Positions 36,241 through 46,058 are shown, counted from the first letter of the stretch. The stretch: 48,946 nt of DNA from an uncultured Spartobacteria bacterium (GCA_903929475.1 CAIYUV010000155.1:1-48946), one strand, 5' to 3'. The notes: generated by a model from the sequence alone, not told the origin. Numbers and translations are program-made.

Positions 36241-39171
36241 ATGGAACTACGCCTTATTAAAGAGAAACCACTGGAGGTGCCGAAGATCAACATTTCGGCG
36301 GAAACACCCGTGGAAGCACCTGGCGTGGTGACTGCACCCGCAAAAACATCCGCACCCGTGGAATCGCCTACCGTGGTCGCCGCATCCGCGAAAGTGGCCG
36401 CACCAGCGAAAGCATCAACACCCGTGAAAGTGGCTGCGCCAGCGCCCGTGCAGGCTCCAGCGCAGGCACCTGCGATCATCGCCCAAGAAAAAAACCCTGC
36501 AGAAGAGCCGCCAAAACCAAACAACCGGGAATCCCACATCCTTCTCTATCCCTGCCAGAAATGCGGCGAACCCACGGCCTTTTGCTACCTGCGCACCGTC
36601 GAATTCGAAAAAAAAGAAAGCCAGCGCTACTGTCTGGTCTGCTTTGAAAAACACGAGAAAGCAAAAAATCAGCCTAACAATGTAAGTTCGGCACTCACAT
36701 CCGGTTCCACTTTTAAAAAGCGTGTTACATGGGAAGCTTGGAAGCTCATCGGCATACTCACCGCCAGTATCATCGCCCTTGCGGTCGGCTTATTTTTCGC
36801 CATCCGAAACCACAGCAAAGGCAAACAGCCTCAAAGCGCAACCATCGCAGGCGCGACCGATGCAAGCGGCCAGCCCGCAAAACCCGGCGACAAACCCGTA
36901 GCCACCGCCAACGGCCAGCCTGCAAATTCCGTCACACATCCGGGTAGCAAGAAACCCGGAGACCCCAACGCAGCCGCCAAGCCCGGAGCCATCGCCACCA
37001 ACGGCAACATCTCGGACGCAAATGCCAAGACAGCCGCCACCCCCGGAACAACCGGCAGCAAAACCGCCACCACCTCAGAAACCAAAAAAGCCGCCGAAGC
37101 CGACGCGAAGAAAAGCGCCGAGCACATCGAAAAAATTGCAGCGCTCGCCGAAAAGGAAAACAGCGGCAAACTCGCCAAGGATAAAGATAAAGACAAAGAC
37201 CCCAACACCCTCACCAGCCCCAAAGACGCCGCAGCAACCGATTCCCACGCCGCGAAGAAACCCGGCGAAAAAGACGGCCCGAAAAAACCCGGCGAAAAAG
37301 AAACCGCCAAAGACGCCGCCAAGCCCGGAGAAAAAGACCCCGCAAAGACCGCATCCGCCACCGACACGATCAAACAAATCGAGAATCTCATCCCGATGGA
37401 CGAGAAAAAAGCCGCGCCCAAATCCGAAACCGCAGAAAGCGAAAAAAAAACCACCGCCGCAACGCAGGACGACAAACCCAAGGACCTCGCCACCACCGGC
37501 GGTCCAGTCGCCGCAGACAACAAGGAAAACAACTCCAAACCCAACAACGCAAAACCCACCATCTCCCACGAAAAAGCCGTCGAACTGAACGGCAAACTCT
37601 CCACCGTAGCCGCCAAAGTCGCACCGAAACTCAAAAGCGCCTCCACCATCGCCTCTAGGATCACCGAAGTCGCCACCCGCTTTGCCCCAAAAACAGACCT
37701 CGCCAGCGGCCCCCTCGAACGCACCGCCGCGCGCCAGAACGACACCTCCGAACAAGGCGACCTCAACCTCGACGGCGGCACCGGCGAAGACGCATGGGAC
37801 GCCCTCCAGCGCGAAATCGCAGAATCAGACCCCAGCGTAAAACTCACCAACAACAGCACCAGCACCGACGGCGCACCCGGCACCAACACCCCCAACAGTC
37901 CTTACACAATCCCCGGCCTCCAGCCAAAAATCCCCGGAAAAACACCCGGCACCCCTTCCCCGTCGAACGCCCTCAACATCAAACCCAACACCCCCGCCAG
38001 CGCCTCCCCTGCCAAAAAAGTCACCCAGCTCAAATCCACCGACATCGTCCTCAACGATCTGTCAGGGAAGCCCCGCAAAACCGCCAGCCTCAACGGCACC
38101 GAAATTCAGATCAACTCCCTCAACGACGCCAGTCCCAAAAAACAAACCCAACTCAACAGCACCGAAATCAAACTCAACGCCACCGAAATCATGTTGAGCC
38201 CATTCACCGAAATCCCCACTCGGAAAGCCCAACTCAACAACACCGAAATCGTCCTCAATACCCTCACCGGCGTCGCCTCCGAGCAAGCAAAGCTCAACAG
38301 CACCACCATCCTCCTCCGCCCCCTTGTTGAGCCCAAGGGCGTCGCAGACATCACTGCGTTAAAAACTCCCCAGGCACCTACCCTCTACATCCCCGCCAAC
38401 ACACCACCTGTCCCGAAAATCATCGTCAACCGCTACGTCGCAATACCCGACGCCTTCAAAGGCGAAGTCATCATCCACACCCTCAACGCAGACACCCTCT
38501 TCGCCGACTCCCCCACCTCCCTCTGCAAAGCCGCCGAAGACCACCTCGCCCCCTTCGCCGAAGGCATCATAAAACACACCGAAATTCCCATCCTCATCCG
38601 CTGCTACACCGACAACATCGGCACCCTCAAAGAAAATCTAGCACTCAGCCAAAAACGCGCCGAGACCGTCCGCAATTGGTTCGTCAAAAAAACCGGCGTC
38701 CCCGCAAAAAACTTCACCATCATCGGCATGGGCTCCAGCGAACCCATCGCTTCCAACACCTACTCCGACGGCACCGACAACTTTCAAGGCCGCGCCCGCA
38801 ACCGCCGCATCACCATCACCACCCCCACCCTCATGCCCAGCAAAACGCCCGGACCACCCGCCGCAACGCCCGTCACTGCAACGATACCTGTGCCAGTTCC
38901 AGCAACAGCACCAGTCGCCGCGCCGACACTCGCTTCAATTCCAACTGCCACGCAAGTTGCCGAAGCAACACCCGCCCCGGCTCCCGCAATCACGCCACCC
39001 ACGACAACAGCGGCAATTTCCACCGTGGCAAACATACCAGGCCTCACGCCGACACCCGTCCCGACTCCGGCGGACACCCCGACGGCCAATAAAACCGCCA
39101 CCCCCTCGGAAGCACATCTCCCCGCTGCAACCTCGGCGCCGATTCCAGTTGAAAAACAGCCCGCTCAATAG
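36241..39171 (+). CDS. Mosaic membrane protein: zinc-ribbon, TM, novel repeats, OmpA-family domain
   Basis: 976 residues. Order: an Ala/Pro/Val-rich N-terminus (1-95); a four-cysteine zinc-ribbon-like module at about 104-140 (CQKCGE ... CLVCFEKH); one TM span at about 166-190 (LIGILTASIIALAVGLFFAI). Then a long Lys/Ala/Gly/Asp-rich region with KPGEKD-type repeats (190-590). Next, five copies of a 20-27-residue repeat at about 597-697 with the core LN(S/N)TEI.LN. Then an OmpA-like peptidoglycan-binding domain at about 750-860 (IRCYTDNIGT...NLALSQKRAETVRNWF...RARNRRITI) and a Pro/Thr/Ala tail. The likely topology is zinc module in the cytoplasm and OmpA domain in the periplasm. It may link an internal signal or scaffold to the wall; the role is unknown. 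Confidence 0.88.
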   Translation: MELRLIKEKPLEVPKINISAETPVEAPGVVTAPAKTSAPVESPTVVAASAKVAAPAKASTPVKVAAPAPVQAPAQAPAIIAQEKNPAEEPPKPNNRESHILLYPCQKCGEPTAFCYLRTVEFEKKESQRYCLVCFEKHEKAKNQPNNVSSALTSGSTFKKRVTWEAWKLIGILTASIIALAVGLFFAIRNHSKGKQPQSATIAGATDASGQPAKPGDKPVATANGQPANSVTHPGSKKPGDPNAAAKPGAIATNGNISDANAKTAATPGTTGSKTATTSETKKAAEADAKKSAEHIEKIAALAEKENSGKLAKDKDKDKDPNTLTSPKDAAATDSHAAKKPGEKDGPKKPGEKETAKDAAKPGEKDPAKTASATDTIKQIENLIPMDEKKAAPKSETAESEKKTTAATQDDKPKDLATTGGPVAADNKENNSKPNNAKPTISHEKAVELNGKLSTVAAKVAPKLKSASTIASRITEVATRFAPKTDLASGPLERTAARQNDTSEQGDLNLDGGTGEDAWDALQREIAESDPSVKLTNNSTSTDGAPGTNTPNSPYTIPGLQPKIPGKTPGTPSPSNALNIKPNTPASASPAKKVTQLKSTDIVLNDLSGKPRKTASLNGTEIQINSLNDASPKKQTQLNSTEIKLNATEIMLSPFTEIPTRKAQLNNTEIVLNTLTGVASEQAKLNSTTILLRPLVEPKGVADITALKTPQAPTLYIPANTPPVPKIIVNRYVAIPDAFKGEVIIHTLNADTLFADSPTSLCKAAEDHLAPFAEGIIKHTEIPILIRCYTDNIGTLKENLALSQKRAETVRNWFVKKTGVPAKNFTIIGMGSSEPIASNTYSDGTDNFQGRARNRRITITTPTLMPSKTPGPPAATPVTATIPVPVPATAPVAAPTLASIPTATQVAEATPAPAPAITPPTTTAAISTVANIPGLTPTPVPTPADTPTANKTATPSEAHLPAATSAPIPVEKQPAQ

Positions 39172-39257
39172 CTGACGAGCGATTCCGCGATACGAGGCGG
39201 TTGCCATGCCCCGTGCGATGTGCTTTACCTCCGCACTCGAAAACCCACACCCACTAC

Positions 39258-39923
39258 ATGAATAAATATCTGACTGAATTCCTCGGCACCTTCTTCCTCG
39301 TGCTCACCATCGGCTGCAATGCCCTCGGCTGCAATGCCCTCGGCGGAAATGCGCTCGCCCCAATTGCCATCGGCGGCGTTTTAATGGTGATGATTTTTGC
39401 CGGCGGCCACATTTCCGGCGCGCACTTCAATCCAGCCGTGACGCTCGCCGTCACCTGTCGCGGGAAATGCACTCAGGAGGACGCGTGCGGCTATATTATC
39501 TTCCAAGTGCTCGGCGCGGCGTTGGCGGCTTTTGCTGCAAAGTATCTCTACGCTGCCGCAGCGATGAAGCTCGTGGATGCTGCCGCAAAAACGGCGGCGG
39601 CACCATTCCCCACAGGCCCGGCATTTCTCGCCGAGTTACTCTTCACCTTCGCACTTGCGTGGGTGGTGCTGAATGTCGCGACCTCGAAGGGCACGGCGAA
39701 CAACAGCTTCTATGGCCTCGCGATTGGCGGCACGGTGATGGCGGGCGCGTTTAGCGTCGGCAGCATCTCCGGCGGCGCGTTCAATCCAGCAGTCGCCATC
39801 GGCGCGGCGATCATGGGCCTTATCCAGTGGGGAAATATCTGGGTGCATCTTTTTGCCGACTTCATCGGCGGAATGCTCGCGTGCTGTGCTTTCAAGACGC
39901 TGAGCAAAGAAGACGCGGCGTAA
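39258..39923 (+). CDS. MIP-family (aquaporin-like) channel
   Basis: 221 residues from ATG 39258 (MNKYLTEFLGTFFLVLTIGC), with six spans and two half-helices. Both NPA motifs are present: HFNPAVT (58-60) and AFNPAVA (176-178). The residue after the second NPA is Val179, where water and glycerol channels nearly always have the pore-lining Arg. An in-frame 15-bp DNA repeat (39312-39356) encodes CNALG-CNALG-GNALA at the end of TM1. Substrate is uncertain. It ends 9 bp from the convergent cytochrome gene stop. Confidence 0.92.
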   Translation: MNKYLTEFLGTFFLVLTIGCNALGCNALGGNALAPIAIGGVLMVMIFAGGHISGAHFNPAVTLAVTCRGKCTQEDACGYIIFQVLGAALAAFAAKYLYAAAAMKLVDAAAKTAAAPFPTGPAFLAELLFTFALAWVVLNVATSKGTANNSFYGLAIGGTVMAGAFSVGSISGGAFNPAVAIGAAIMGLIQWGNIWVHLFADFIGGMLACCAFKTLSKEDAA

Positions 39924-39932
39924 CCGGCTGCG

Positions 39933-42900
39933 CTACTTTTTAAGCGAAGCGAGATACTCGACCAGATTCACTAGGTCTTCCTGGGTGAGTGCTTGATTGA
40001 GTCCGCTCGGCATCATCGAGGTCGCGAGCTTCTCGCGCTTTGCGATGTTGGCTTTGTTAAATTTCTGCGTCGCGCCGCCGGGCAGCGCGAGGACGACTTC
40101 CTGCGCCGTCTCACTGCGAACGATGCCCATCGCGGCACCGCCGTCTTTCAGCGAAAGCTGTGTCGTTTCAAAGCCCATGGTGACGCCGGCGTTCGGGTTG
40201 ATGATTGCATCGTAAATCGCCTCCTTCGGAAGTTTCGCGCCGATCTCACTGAGCGCTGGTGCGAAATCCACACCCACCGCGCCGATGCGGTGACACGTGA
40301 CGCACGATGACTCCGCGCGCTCGGCAATGGCCTTGCCCTTCGTGATGTCGCCTTTGATTTTTACCAGCTCCGCGATGGGCGCGAGTGGCGCACCGCCCAG
40401 CGCGGCGGGCTTTGGAAAAAGTTGATCAATTTCCGTCTGGAGCGATGCGTATTGCACGAGGCGCAGCGCGGTCGCGGCGGTGGGTTTCAGTTCGTCGGCA
40501 AGCTGGCCGTCCTTGGCGAGTTTCACGAGTGCCAGTGCTCCAGCTTGCGTGCGGGCAAGCGCGATGACTGCCGCTTTCCGCCGCTCGATATTCGCCTCGG
40601 CATTGCCAACAGTTCCGCTCACGCGCGAGATGCCTCGCTGCGTTCCACTGAGCACGAGTAGATTAAAAACCTCGTTGATTTTTCCGGCATCAAGCGCGGC
40701 GTTCACGGCTTTCTCCGACGAAGGATCCGCAAGAGCGAGCTTCACCGCTTCGACTGCCGCAGGGTCGCTCCCAATCGCGAGCGCCGTGTCGAACAATTCC
40801 TGCGCCATCCCAGGCACACCGAAGTCGCGCACCAGTTCGACAAACTGCGCAGTGCCCTTGCTCTTCGCGAGCACGCCCTTGAGCGCCTCGGCGACTGCGG
40901 GCGAGTTGTTACCCTTCAATCGCATCGTCGCCTCGCGGGAAATTTCGTCCGCCTTGCCAGACGTGGCGAGCAACACGAGCGCCTTCGCTTTCTCATCGCT
41001 TGCGGGGAGAAAATCGAACGCACGTAGGTAGCGCGGCTTTTCCTCGGCAGCGATGGATTCGTCGCTCAGCATTTTTGCGAGCAGCCCGGCGGATTTCGCA
41101 GCGCGTGTGCGCCAGATGATGTCGCGTCCGGCTGGCGTATTCCATTTGTCGCCGACGGCAGCGAGCCACGCATCGAGGCACGCGTCGTCATTTCCAGCGC
41201 AGCCGATGCCGAGCGCTTCGAGATACCAGCGATCCTTGCCGTCGTGCTGCTGCGCGAGCGCCGTCCAGAGTTTGGCGATGTCCTTTTCGCCGTGAAGCGA
41301 AAGCGCGACTTCGCGACGGACGGCGCTGTTGTCGGCGAGGATTTTTGAGGCGAGCGCGGCGTTGCCGTCGAGCGGCGTGGTGTCGAGGCCGCGAGTTGCG
41401 TGCATCATGCGGATGAGCCGGATGGCGAAGCAGCGCACATCGCTGTCCGTATCGTTGAGCCCGGCGGTGAGATATTTGATCTCGCTGCCTTTGATCTGCA
41501 CGAGGACGCCGAGCGCACGTGCGCGGAATCGCGGATTTTCGTTTTTCCAAAGCAAAAGCAGTGCGCTTTCAGCCTTTGCTCCCATCGCATTCAGCGCGCT
41601 CCACGCGGTGGCTTGCGTCACCTTGTTCGGTGAAGTGAGTGCCTTCACGCAGCCAGCAGCGGTAGTGAAATCCGGCGAAACGATCTTCATTTTCTCCGCC
41701 GAAGAAGCGACGCGATAGATGCGCCCCATCATGCTGCCCTTCACGTTGTCGCCCATGTTGTGACCGCCCACGCCGGGGTCATACCAATCCGCGATGAAAA
41801 GCGAGCCGTCCGGCGCGATCGCGCAATCGCTCGGGCGATACCACGAGTCCTTGCTCGTGAGAATATCCGCCATCGTCGCCTTGTAGCCCGCACCGTCCTT
41901 TTCAACGGGATACGCCCGCACCGTGCGCGGCCCGGCATCGCAGTGGATGATTTGATTCGTGAACTGCGCGCCGAGCGCCGCGCCTTCATTCACGAGGATG
42001 CCTGTCGGCGAACCCGCACCTGTTTGCAAAAGATTCGGCACCACGCCGGGATCATTGAGATGCCAGTGGCGCAGCGGCGTTTCCTTTTCGATGTTCGTGC
42101 GCTTCGACTGCCAGCCCGCGCCGGTCATTTCGTCCGTGTAGCCGAAATTTCCGTAGTCCATCACGTAGTTGATGCGCACGCCGCGATTGCCGTCGTCGTC
42201 ATTATCGCTCTGCCACATCGTGCCAAACGAATCCACCGCCACTTCGTAGTTGTTGCGGAAATTATGTCCCAGCACCTCCACGTTGCTCGCCTTGCCCGCG
42301 ACCAGGTCTATGTCACAACGAAACACCATCCCCTGCCGGTAAGGCTGGCCCTTGTTCGTCACCTCGTGCCCCGCGATGTCTTTCACAATCGTGCCGTCGG
42401 GCCAGAATAACTCCGTGATCGAGTTCCCCGCATTGAAGTAAAATTTTCCATCCGGCCCGAAGCTGAACGAGTGAATTTGATGATCGTAATTCCAAACGCC
42501 GCCGACCTTGAAAAGCACCACCGCCTCGTCCGCCACATCGTCGCCGTCCTTGTCCGTAAGCAGCCACACATTGGGCGCAGCGCTCACAATCACCTTCGTC
42601 CCCTTCGCCTGTGGTAGCACGCAGATGCCAAGCGGATTCGTCAGGTCTTTGCTTTGGTAAAAAGTCTTTTCCTTGTCCGCGAGACCGTCGCCATCCGTGT
42701 CTTCGAGAATCACCACGCGATCCCCCTCCGCCCGCTGCTGCATCCACCGGCGATAATTCACGCACTCCGTCGCCCACACACGTCCCTTCGGATCCACTTC
42801 GATGTTCGTCGGATTTTGAATCATCGGCTCCGCCGCAAACAGCGAACCCGTCAGCCCCGGCGCAGTCGTAAACGCCTCCATGTTCGCCTTCGCTTTCTCC

Positions 42901-43001
42901 AGCCCGTAGCGTCCATCCACAGTGGCTTTGTCCGCCGCAGCGGTGAAAACAGTCAGGTAATAAAAGGCAGCGATGCTGGAGAAAAGGAACCGTTGTTTCA
43001 T
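39933..43001 (-). CDS. PVC-type heme-binding protein (propeller, HEAT-like repeats, cytochrome c)
   Basis: 1022 residues from ATG 43001 (MKQRFLFSSIAAFYYLTVFTA), a signal peptide; the frame continues upstream without sense. Residues of about 40-450 form a glucose-dehydrogenase-like propeller (NPTNIEVDPKGRVWATE, DTDGDGLADK, APDGSLFIADWYDPG). Residues of about 450-850 are helical, HEAT-like. A C-terminal c-type cytochrome carries CVTCH at about 900-904, with Met candidates for the second axial ligand near MMPSG. This architecture is a hallmark of Planctomycetes and Verrucomicrobia, where members are thought to oxidise periplasmic substrates, often sugars. It is last in the dehydrogenase cluster. 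Confidence 0.93.
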   Translation of the reverse strand: MKQRFLFSSIAAFYYLTVFTAAADKATVDGRYGLEKAKANMEAFTTAPGLTGSLFAAEPMIQNPTNIEVDPKGRVWATECVNYRRWMQQRAEGDRVVILEDTDGDGLADKEKTFYQSKDLTNPLGICVLPQAKGTKVIVSAAPNVWLLTDKDGDDVADEAVVLFKVGGVWNYDHQIHSFSFGPDGKFYFNAGNSITELFWPDGTIVKDIAGHEVTNKGQPYRQGMVFRCDIDLVAGKASNVEVLGHNFRNNYEVAVDSFGTMWQSDNDDDGNRGVRINYVMDYGNFGYTDEMTGAGWQSKRTNIEKETPLRHWHLNDPGVVPNLLQTGAGSPTGILVNEGAALGAQFTNQIIHCDAGPRTVRAYPVEKDGAGYKATMADILTSKDSWYRPSDCAIAPDGSLFIADWYDPGVGGHNMGDNVKGSMMGRIYRVASSAEKMKIVSPDFTTAAGCVKALTSPNKVTQATAWSALNAMGAKAESALLLLWKNENPRFRARALGVLVQIKGSEIKYLTAGLNDTDSDVRCFAIRLIRMMHATRGLDTTPLDGNAALASKILADNSAVRREVALSLHGEKDIAKLWTALAQQHDGKDRWYLEALGIGCAGNDDACLDAWLAAVGDKWNTPAGRDIIWRTRAAKSAGLLAKMLSDESIAAEEKPRYLRAFDFLPASDEKAKALVLLATSGKADEISREATMRLKGNNSPAVAEALKGVLAKSKGTAQFVELVRDFGVPGMAQELFDTALAIGSDPAAVEAVKLALADPSSEKAVNAALDAGKINEVFNLLVLSGTQRGISRVSGTVGNAEANIERRKAAVIALARTQAGALALVKLAKDGQLADELKPTAATALRLVQYASLQTEIDQLFPKPAALGGAPLAPIAELVKIKGDITKGKAIAERAESSCVTCHRIGAVGVDFAPALSEIGAKLPKEAIYDAIINPNAGVTMGFETTQLSLKDGGAAMGIVRSETAQEVVLALPGGATQKFNKANIAKREKLATSMMPSGLNQALTQEDLVNLVEYLASLKK

Positions 43002-43082
43002 AGTGTTCGCGAGAGAACCCAAAACACCACACCTCCTTTGAATATTTGCGACGACAGCGAAGTAAGCACGAATACCTTCCAA

Positions 43083-44201
43083 TTACTTCGCTCCGATGCA
43101 GTGGACGGTGCCGTCTTCTGCGCCGATGACGATGGTGCCGTTGGCGATGGCGGGGCTGGCGGTGATGGGTGCGCCGATTTCGTAGCTCCATCGCTGTTTG
43201 CCATCGGCGATTTCCACGCAGTAGAGGCGGCCGTCGCGGCTGCCGACGAGGATGCCGCCGTCTTTGCATAGCACGGGCGAACTGTCCACGTCGCCGCGCG
43301 TGGCGAAGACCCAGCGGGCCTCGCCTTTTACGCGTTCAATGCAGTGCAGGCGTTTGTCGCGCCCGCCGATGATCACGGTGTCTGCGCTGAGCGCGGGGCT
43401 GCTGTAGTAGGAGAAACTGCGGTCGCGATACGTCCATTTTGTCGCGCCGGTGGTGGTGTCGAATGCGAAGACTTTCTTCGATTCGTTGCCGAGATAGACC
43501 ATCGCGCCGTCGGCGGCGACGCTGCCTGCGATGTAGCTTTCGGCGTCAATCTTCCGCACTTCTTTGTGGTCGCGGAGTGAGACGATGTGGAGTTGCGCGT
43601 CGCATCCGCCGAAGACCGCGTGTCCGTCGCCGGTGAGGGCGGGCGTGCCGTTGATGAAATTTTCCGTCTCCACTTTCCACAGCACTTTGCCGCTCGTCGC
43701 GTCGAGCGCGTAGAGACTGTAATCGTAGCTGCCGACTAGCACCCACTTTGCGTCGGACGCCGGGTCTTTCACCCAACTCGCACCGGCAAGGACTTTGTCG
43801 TTCGTCTCGTGCGCCCATTTCTTTGCGCCGGTCGCGGCGTCGAGCGCGTAGAGTTTTCCGTCGCTGCTGCCGATGTAGCAGAGGCCGTCGAGAATGAGCG
43901 GCGTCGCCTCGATGGGCCCTTCGGTTTTGAAAGTCCACGCCTCCTTGCCATCAGCAAGGTTCAGCGCGTGCACGATGCCGCCGTCGTCACCAAAGAAAAC
44001 ACGCCCGCCCGCGATGGCCGCGCTGCCTTTCACCGGCGAACCGGCTTTGAACGTCCATCGCAAAACAGCCTCGGCGGGCGCCGCGTCCTCGGAGCGGCCA
44101 TTTAGCGAAGGATTCCCGCGATGCATCGGCCAGTCGGCGGCAAAGCTCTGCGAAATCGCGACGACGGCGAAAAAGAACTTCATCACTAAATCAGGTTTCA
44201 T
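43083..44201 (-). CDS. Exported PQQ-like beta-propeller repeat protein
   Basis: 372 residues from ATG 44201, which overlaps the TGA of the upstream gene (ATGA); ATG 44183 would give the same signal peptide (MKFFFAVVAISQSFA). The mature part consists of about seven propeller blades, each with the pattern V.FG..DG.(V/L)YALDA.TG...W.(F/Y). Such propellers occur in quinoprotein dehydrogenases and in BamB. No calcium/PQQ catalytic Asp or disulfide ring is recognised, so it could be a scaffold rather than an enzyme. It lies 81 bp upstream of the cytochrome gene. Confidence 0.88.
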   Translation of the reverse strand: MKPDLVMKFFFAVVAISQSFAADWPMHRGNPSLNGRSEDAAPAEAVLRWTFKAGSPVKGSAAIAGGRVFFGDDGGIVHALNLADGKEAWTFKTEGPIEATPLILDGLCYIGSSDGKLYALDAATGAKKWAHETNDKVLAGASWVKDPASDAKWVLVGSYDYSLYALDATSGKVLWKVETENFINGTPALTGDGHAVFGGCDAQLHIVSLRDHKEVRKIDAESYIAGSVAADGAMVYLGNESKKVFAFDTTTGATKWTYRDRSFSYYSSPALSADTVIIGGRDKRLHCIERVKGEARWVFATRGDVDSSPVLCKDGGILVGSRDGRLYCVEIADGKQRWSYEIGAPITASPAIANGTIVIGAEDGTVHCIGAK

Positions 44202-44878
44202 TGGAATTTACGCTGTAACTTGCGGAGTCGCGCCAGATGTTCCTCGGGCGTGGCATGGTCGCAATGATTCGGAATGACCCCAGCGAGGTCAAAAGCCAAT
44301 GCAGTAGCAACACTTGCGGTCAGTCGGGCTGGCTCGGAGTTGAAGATCATCGGAGGCAAATGCGTGAAGGTTCGATAGCTGGCAAAAAGGTCCGCCGTGA
44401 ACATGAGCTTAAGACTTTCGCAGTAAAAACCCATGTGCCCGTGGGTATGACCGGGGAGATGAACTGCCCTCAATCCCTGCCAAACTTCGATGAAGTCGCC
44501 ATCGTCAAGCCACCGATCAGGGATAAACGGCTGGAAGGGCAAAACGGCTCTGCCGATACTTTCAAAGCAACCCGTGACTCGCGCCCAGCCGTGATAGCGG
44601 GGATGGCCAGAGTAGTGGTCGGCGTCGAGACGCGGAGCTGCTACCCACGCACCATGCTCCCGTGCAATCGCAGCAACATTGAGAATGTGATCGAGATGCC
44701 CGTGAGTAACTATGATTCCAAGGATAGGCTCCTTTTCCCAGCCACGTTCAACAAGCGCGCTGTGTAAAAGTGAGCGCCCACCGATGAATCCAGCGTCGAG
44801 CAAAAACAGCCCGGATGCGTCACGGAGGACGTAAAAGCTGACAGCTAGCGAACGAACTTGGAGGACATCGGCAAGCAA
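44198..44878 (-). CDS. Metallo-beta-lactamase-fold hydrolase
   Basis: About 226 residues. The dinuclear metal site is THGHLDH, followed by a His in HLPGHTHGH, Asp in MFTADLF, and His in IPNHCDH. Glyoxalase-II- and lactonase-like hydrolases have this layout. No ATG start exists: TTG 44878 leaves a 10-bp gap after the dehydrogenase stop, while TTG 44923 overlaps it by 35 bp; the true start is open. It is between the alcohol dehydrogenase and propeller genes and overlaps the latter by 4 bp. A thioester or lactone substrate is possible. Confidence 0.85.
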   Translation of the reverse strand: MLADVLQVRSLAVSFYVLRDASGLFLLDAGFIGGRSLLHSALVERGWEKEPILGIIVTHGHLDHILNVAAIAREHGAWVAAPRLDADHYSGHPRYHGWARVTGCFESIGRAVLPFQPFIPDRWLDDGDFIEVWQGLRAVHLPGHTHGHMGFYCESLKLMFTADLFASYRTFTHLPPMIFNSEPARLTASVATALAFDLAGVIPNHCDHATPEEHLARLRKLQRKFQ

Positions 44879-44888
44879 GGCGGTGTTA

Positions 44889-46058
44889 TTATTGCTCCAA
44901 GAGCGCCGCGTAAATCCCCGCAAAGTCGGCGGCGCTTACGGGGCGCGGGTTGAAATTGGCTGTCCACTGGCGGGCGGCTTCCTCGGCGAGCATGGGGATT
45001 TTTTCGGCGGTGACGCCGAAGCTGCGCAGCGGTGCAGCGAGATCTGCGAGGACGAGGAGTTTTTCCAGCGCTTCAGCGAGGGACTCGGCATCGGGCACAC
45101 CGGCAGCGGCGCAAAGTTCCGTGTATCCGGCGCGGGCGGCGGGATCGGTGGCGTTGAAGCGCACGACGGACGGGAGCACGAGGCCGACGGCTTGACCGTG
45201 GACGATGTCGAAGTGTGCGGTGAGCGGGTTGGCGAGGCTGTGCGCTGCGCCGAGCATGGATGTTTCAATGGCGAGTCCGGCGTAGGCTGCGCCGAGTTGC
45301 ATCCGACCGCGCGCGGCGAGGTCGGAGGGCGAGGCGAGGACGTTTGGAAAGGCCGTGAAGGTGAGGCGAAATGCCTCCCTCGCGAGCATGGTGGAAAGCG
45401 GCGTGGCCTTTTTGGTGACGGCGGCTTCCACTGCGTGCGAAATGGCGTCAATTCCAGTGCAGGCAGTGACGCGCTGCGGCTGGCTGAGCGTCAGTTCGGG
45501 ATCGAGAATTGCAATGCGCGCGGCGGCTTTCGCGTCGAGACACGCCATCTTTTGGTGCGTCGTTTCATCGGCGATGATTGCAGCACTCTGGCACTCGCTG
45601 CCGGTGCCGGCGGTGGTCGGGATGGCGATGAGCGGGAGCATGGGCTTGATCGCTTTGCCGACGCCCCAGTAGTCCTTCATTTCGCCTCCGTTGGTGAGGA
45701 TGAAATTGCAGCCCTTCGCCGTGTCCATGCTGCTGCCGCCGCCGAGACCGACGATGCAGTCCACTTTTCCAGCGCGTGCGATTTCCACACAACGCGCAAC
45801 ATCGCCGGTCGTGGGATTTTCGCGCACGATATCATCCACGATGACTGTGAGACCCGCAGTCTCCAGCGCGCTCTGCGCATGACTCGCGTGCCCAGCGTCA
45901 ACGATCCCCTTGTCCGTCACCAAAAGCACACGCCGCCCGCCGAGCGAGGCGGCCAGTTCCCCCAGCCTGCCCAGCGTGCCCGCCCCGCAAACCAGCCGCG
46001 TCGTGGGCTGCCAGTCAAACGGCGCGAGGAGTTGTTCGAGAGTGGCGTGTGGTTGCAT
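44889..46058 (-). CDS. Iron-type (group III) alcohol dehydrogenase
   Basis: 389 residues from ATG 46058 (MQPHATLEQLLAPFDW). It has the NAD(P) site GLGGGSSMDTAKG, substrate region PTTAGTGSECQSAA, and metal-binding segments ILDPELTLSQP, GIDAISHAVEA and AHSLANPLTAHFDIVHGQAVG shown as one His-rich block. These fit the Fe-ADH family of lactaldehyde/propanediol-type oxidoreductases. The physiological substrate is not evident. It is the first gene of a minus-strand group followed by the hydrolase, propeller and cytochrome genes. A divergent gene starts 202 bp away. Confidence 0.94.
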   Translation of the reverse strand: MQPHATLEQLLAPFDWQPTTRLVCGAGTLGRLGELAASLGGRRVLLVTDKGIVDAGHASHAQSALETAGLTVIVDDIVRENPTTGDVARCVEIARAGKVDCIVGLGGGSSMDTAKGCNFILTNGGEMKDYWGVGKAIKPMLPLIAIPTTAGTGSECQSAAIIADETTHQKMACLDAKAAARIAILDPELTLSQPQRVTACTGIDAISHAVEAAVTKKATPLSTMLAREAFRLTFTAFPNVLASPSDLAARGRMQLGAAYAGLAIETSMLGAAHSLANPLTAHFDIVHGQAVGLVLPSVVRFNATDPAARAGYTELCAAAGVPDAESLAEALEKLLVLADLAAPLRSFGVTAEKIPMLAEEAARQWTANFNPRPVSAADFAGIYAALLEQ

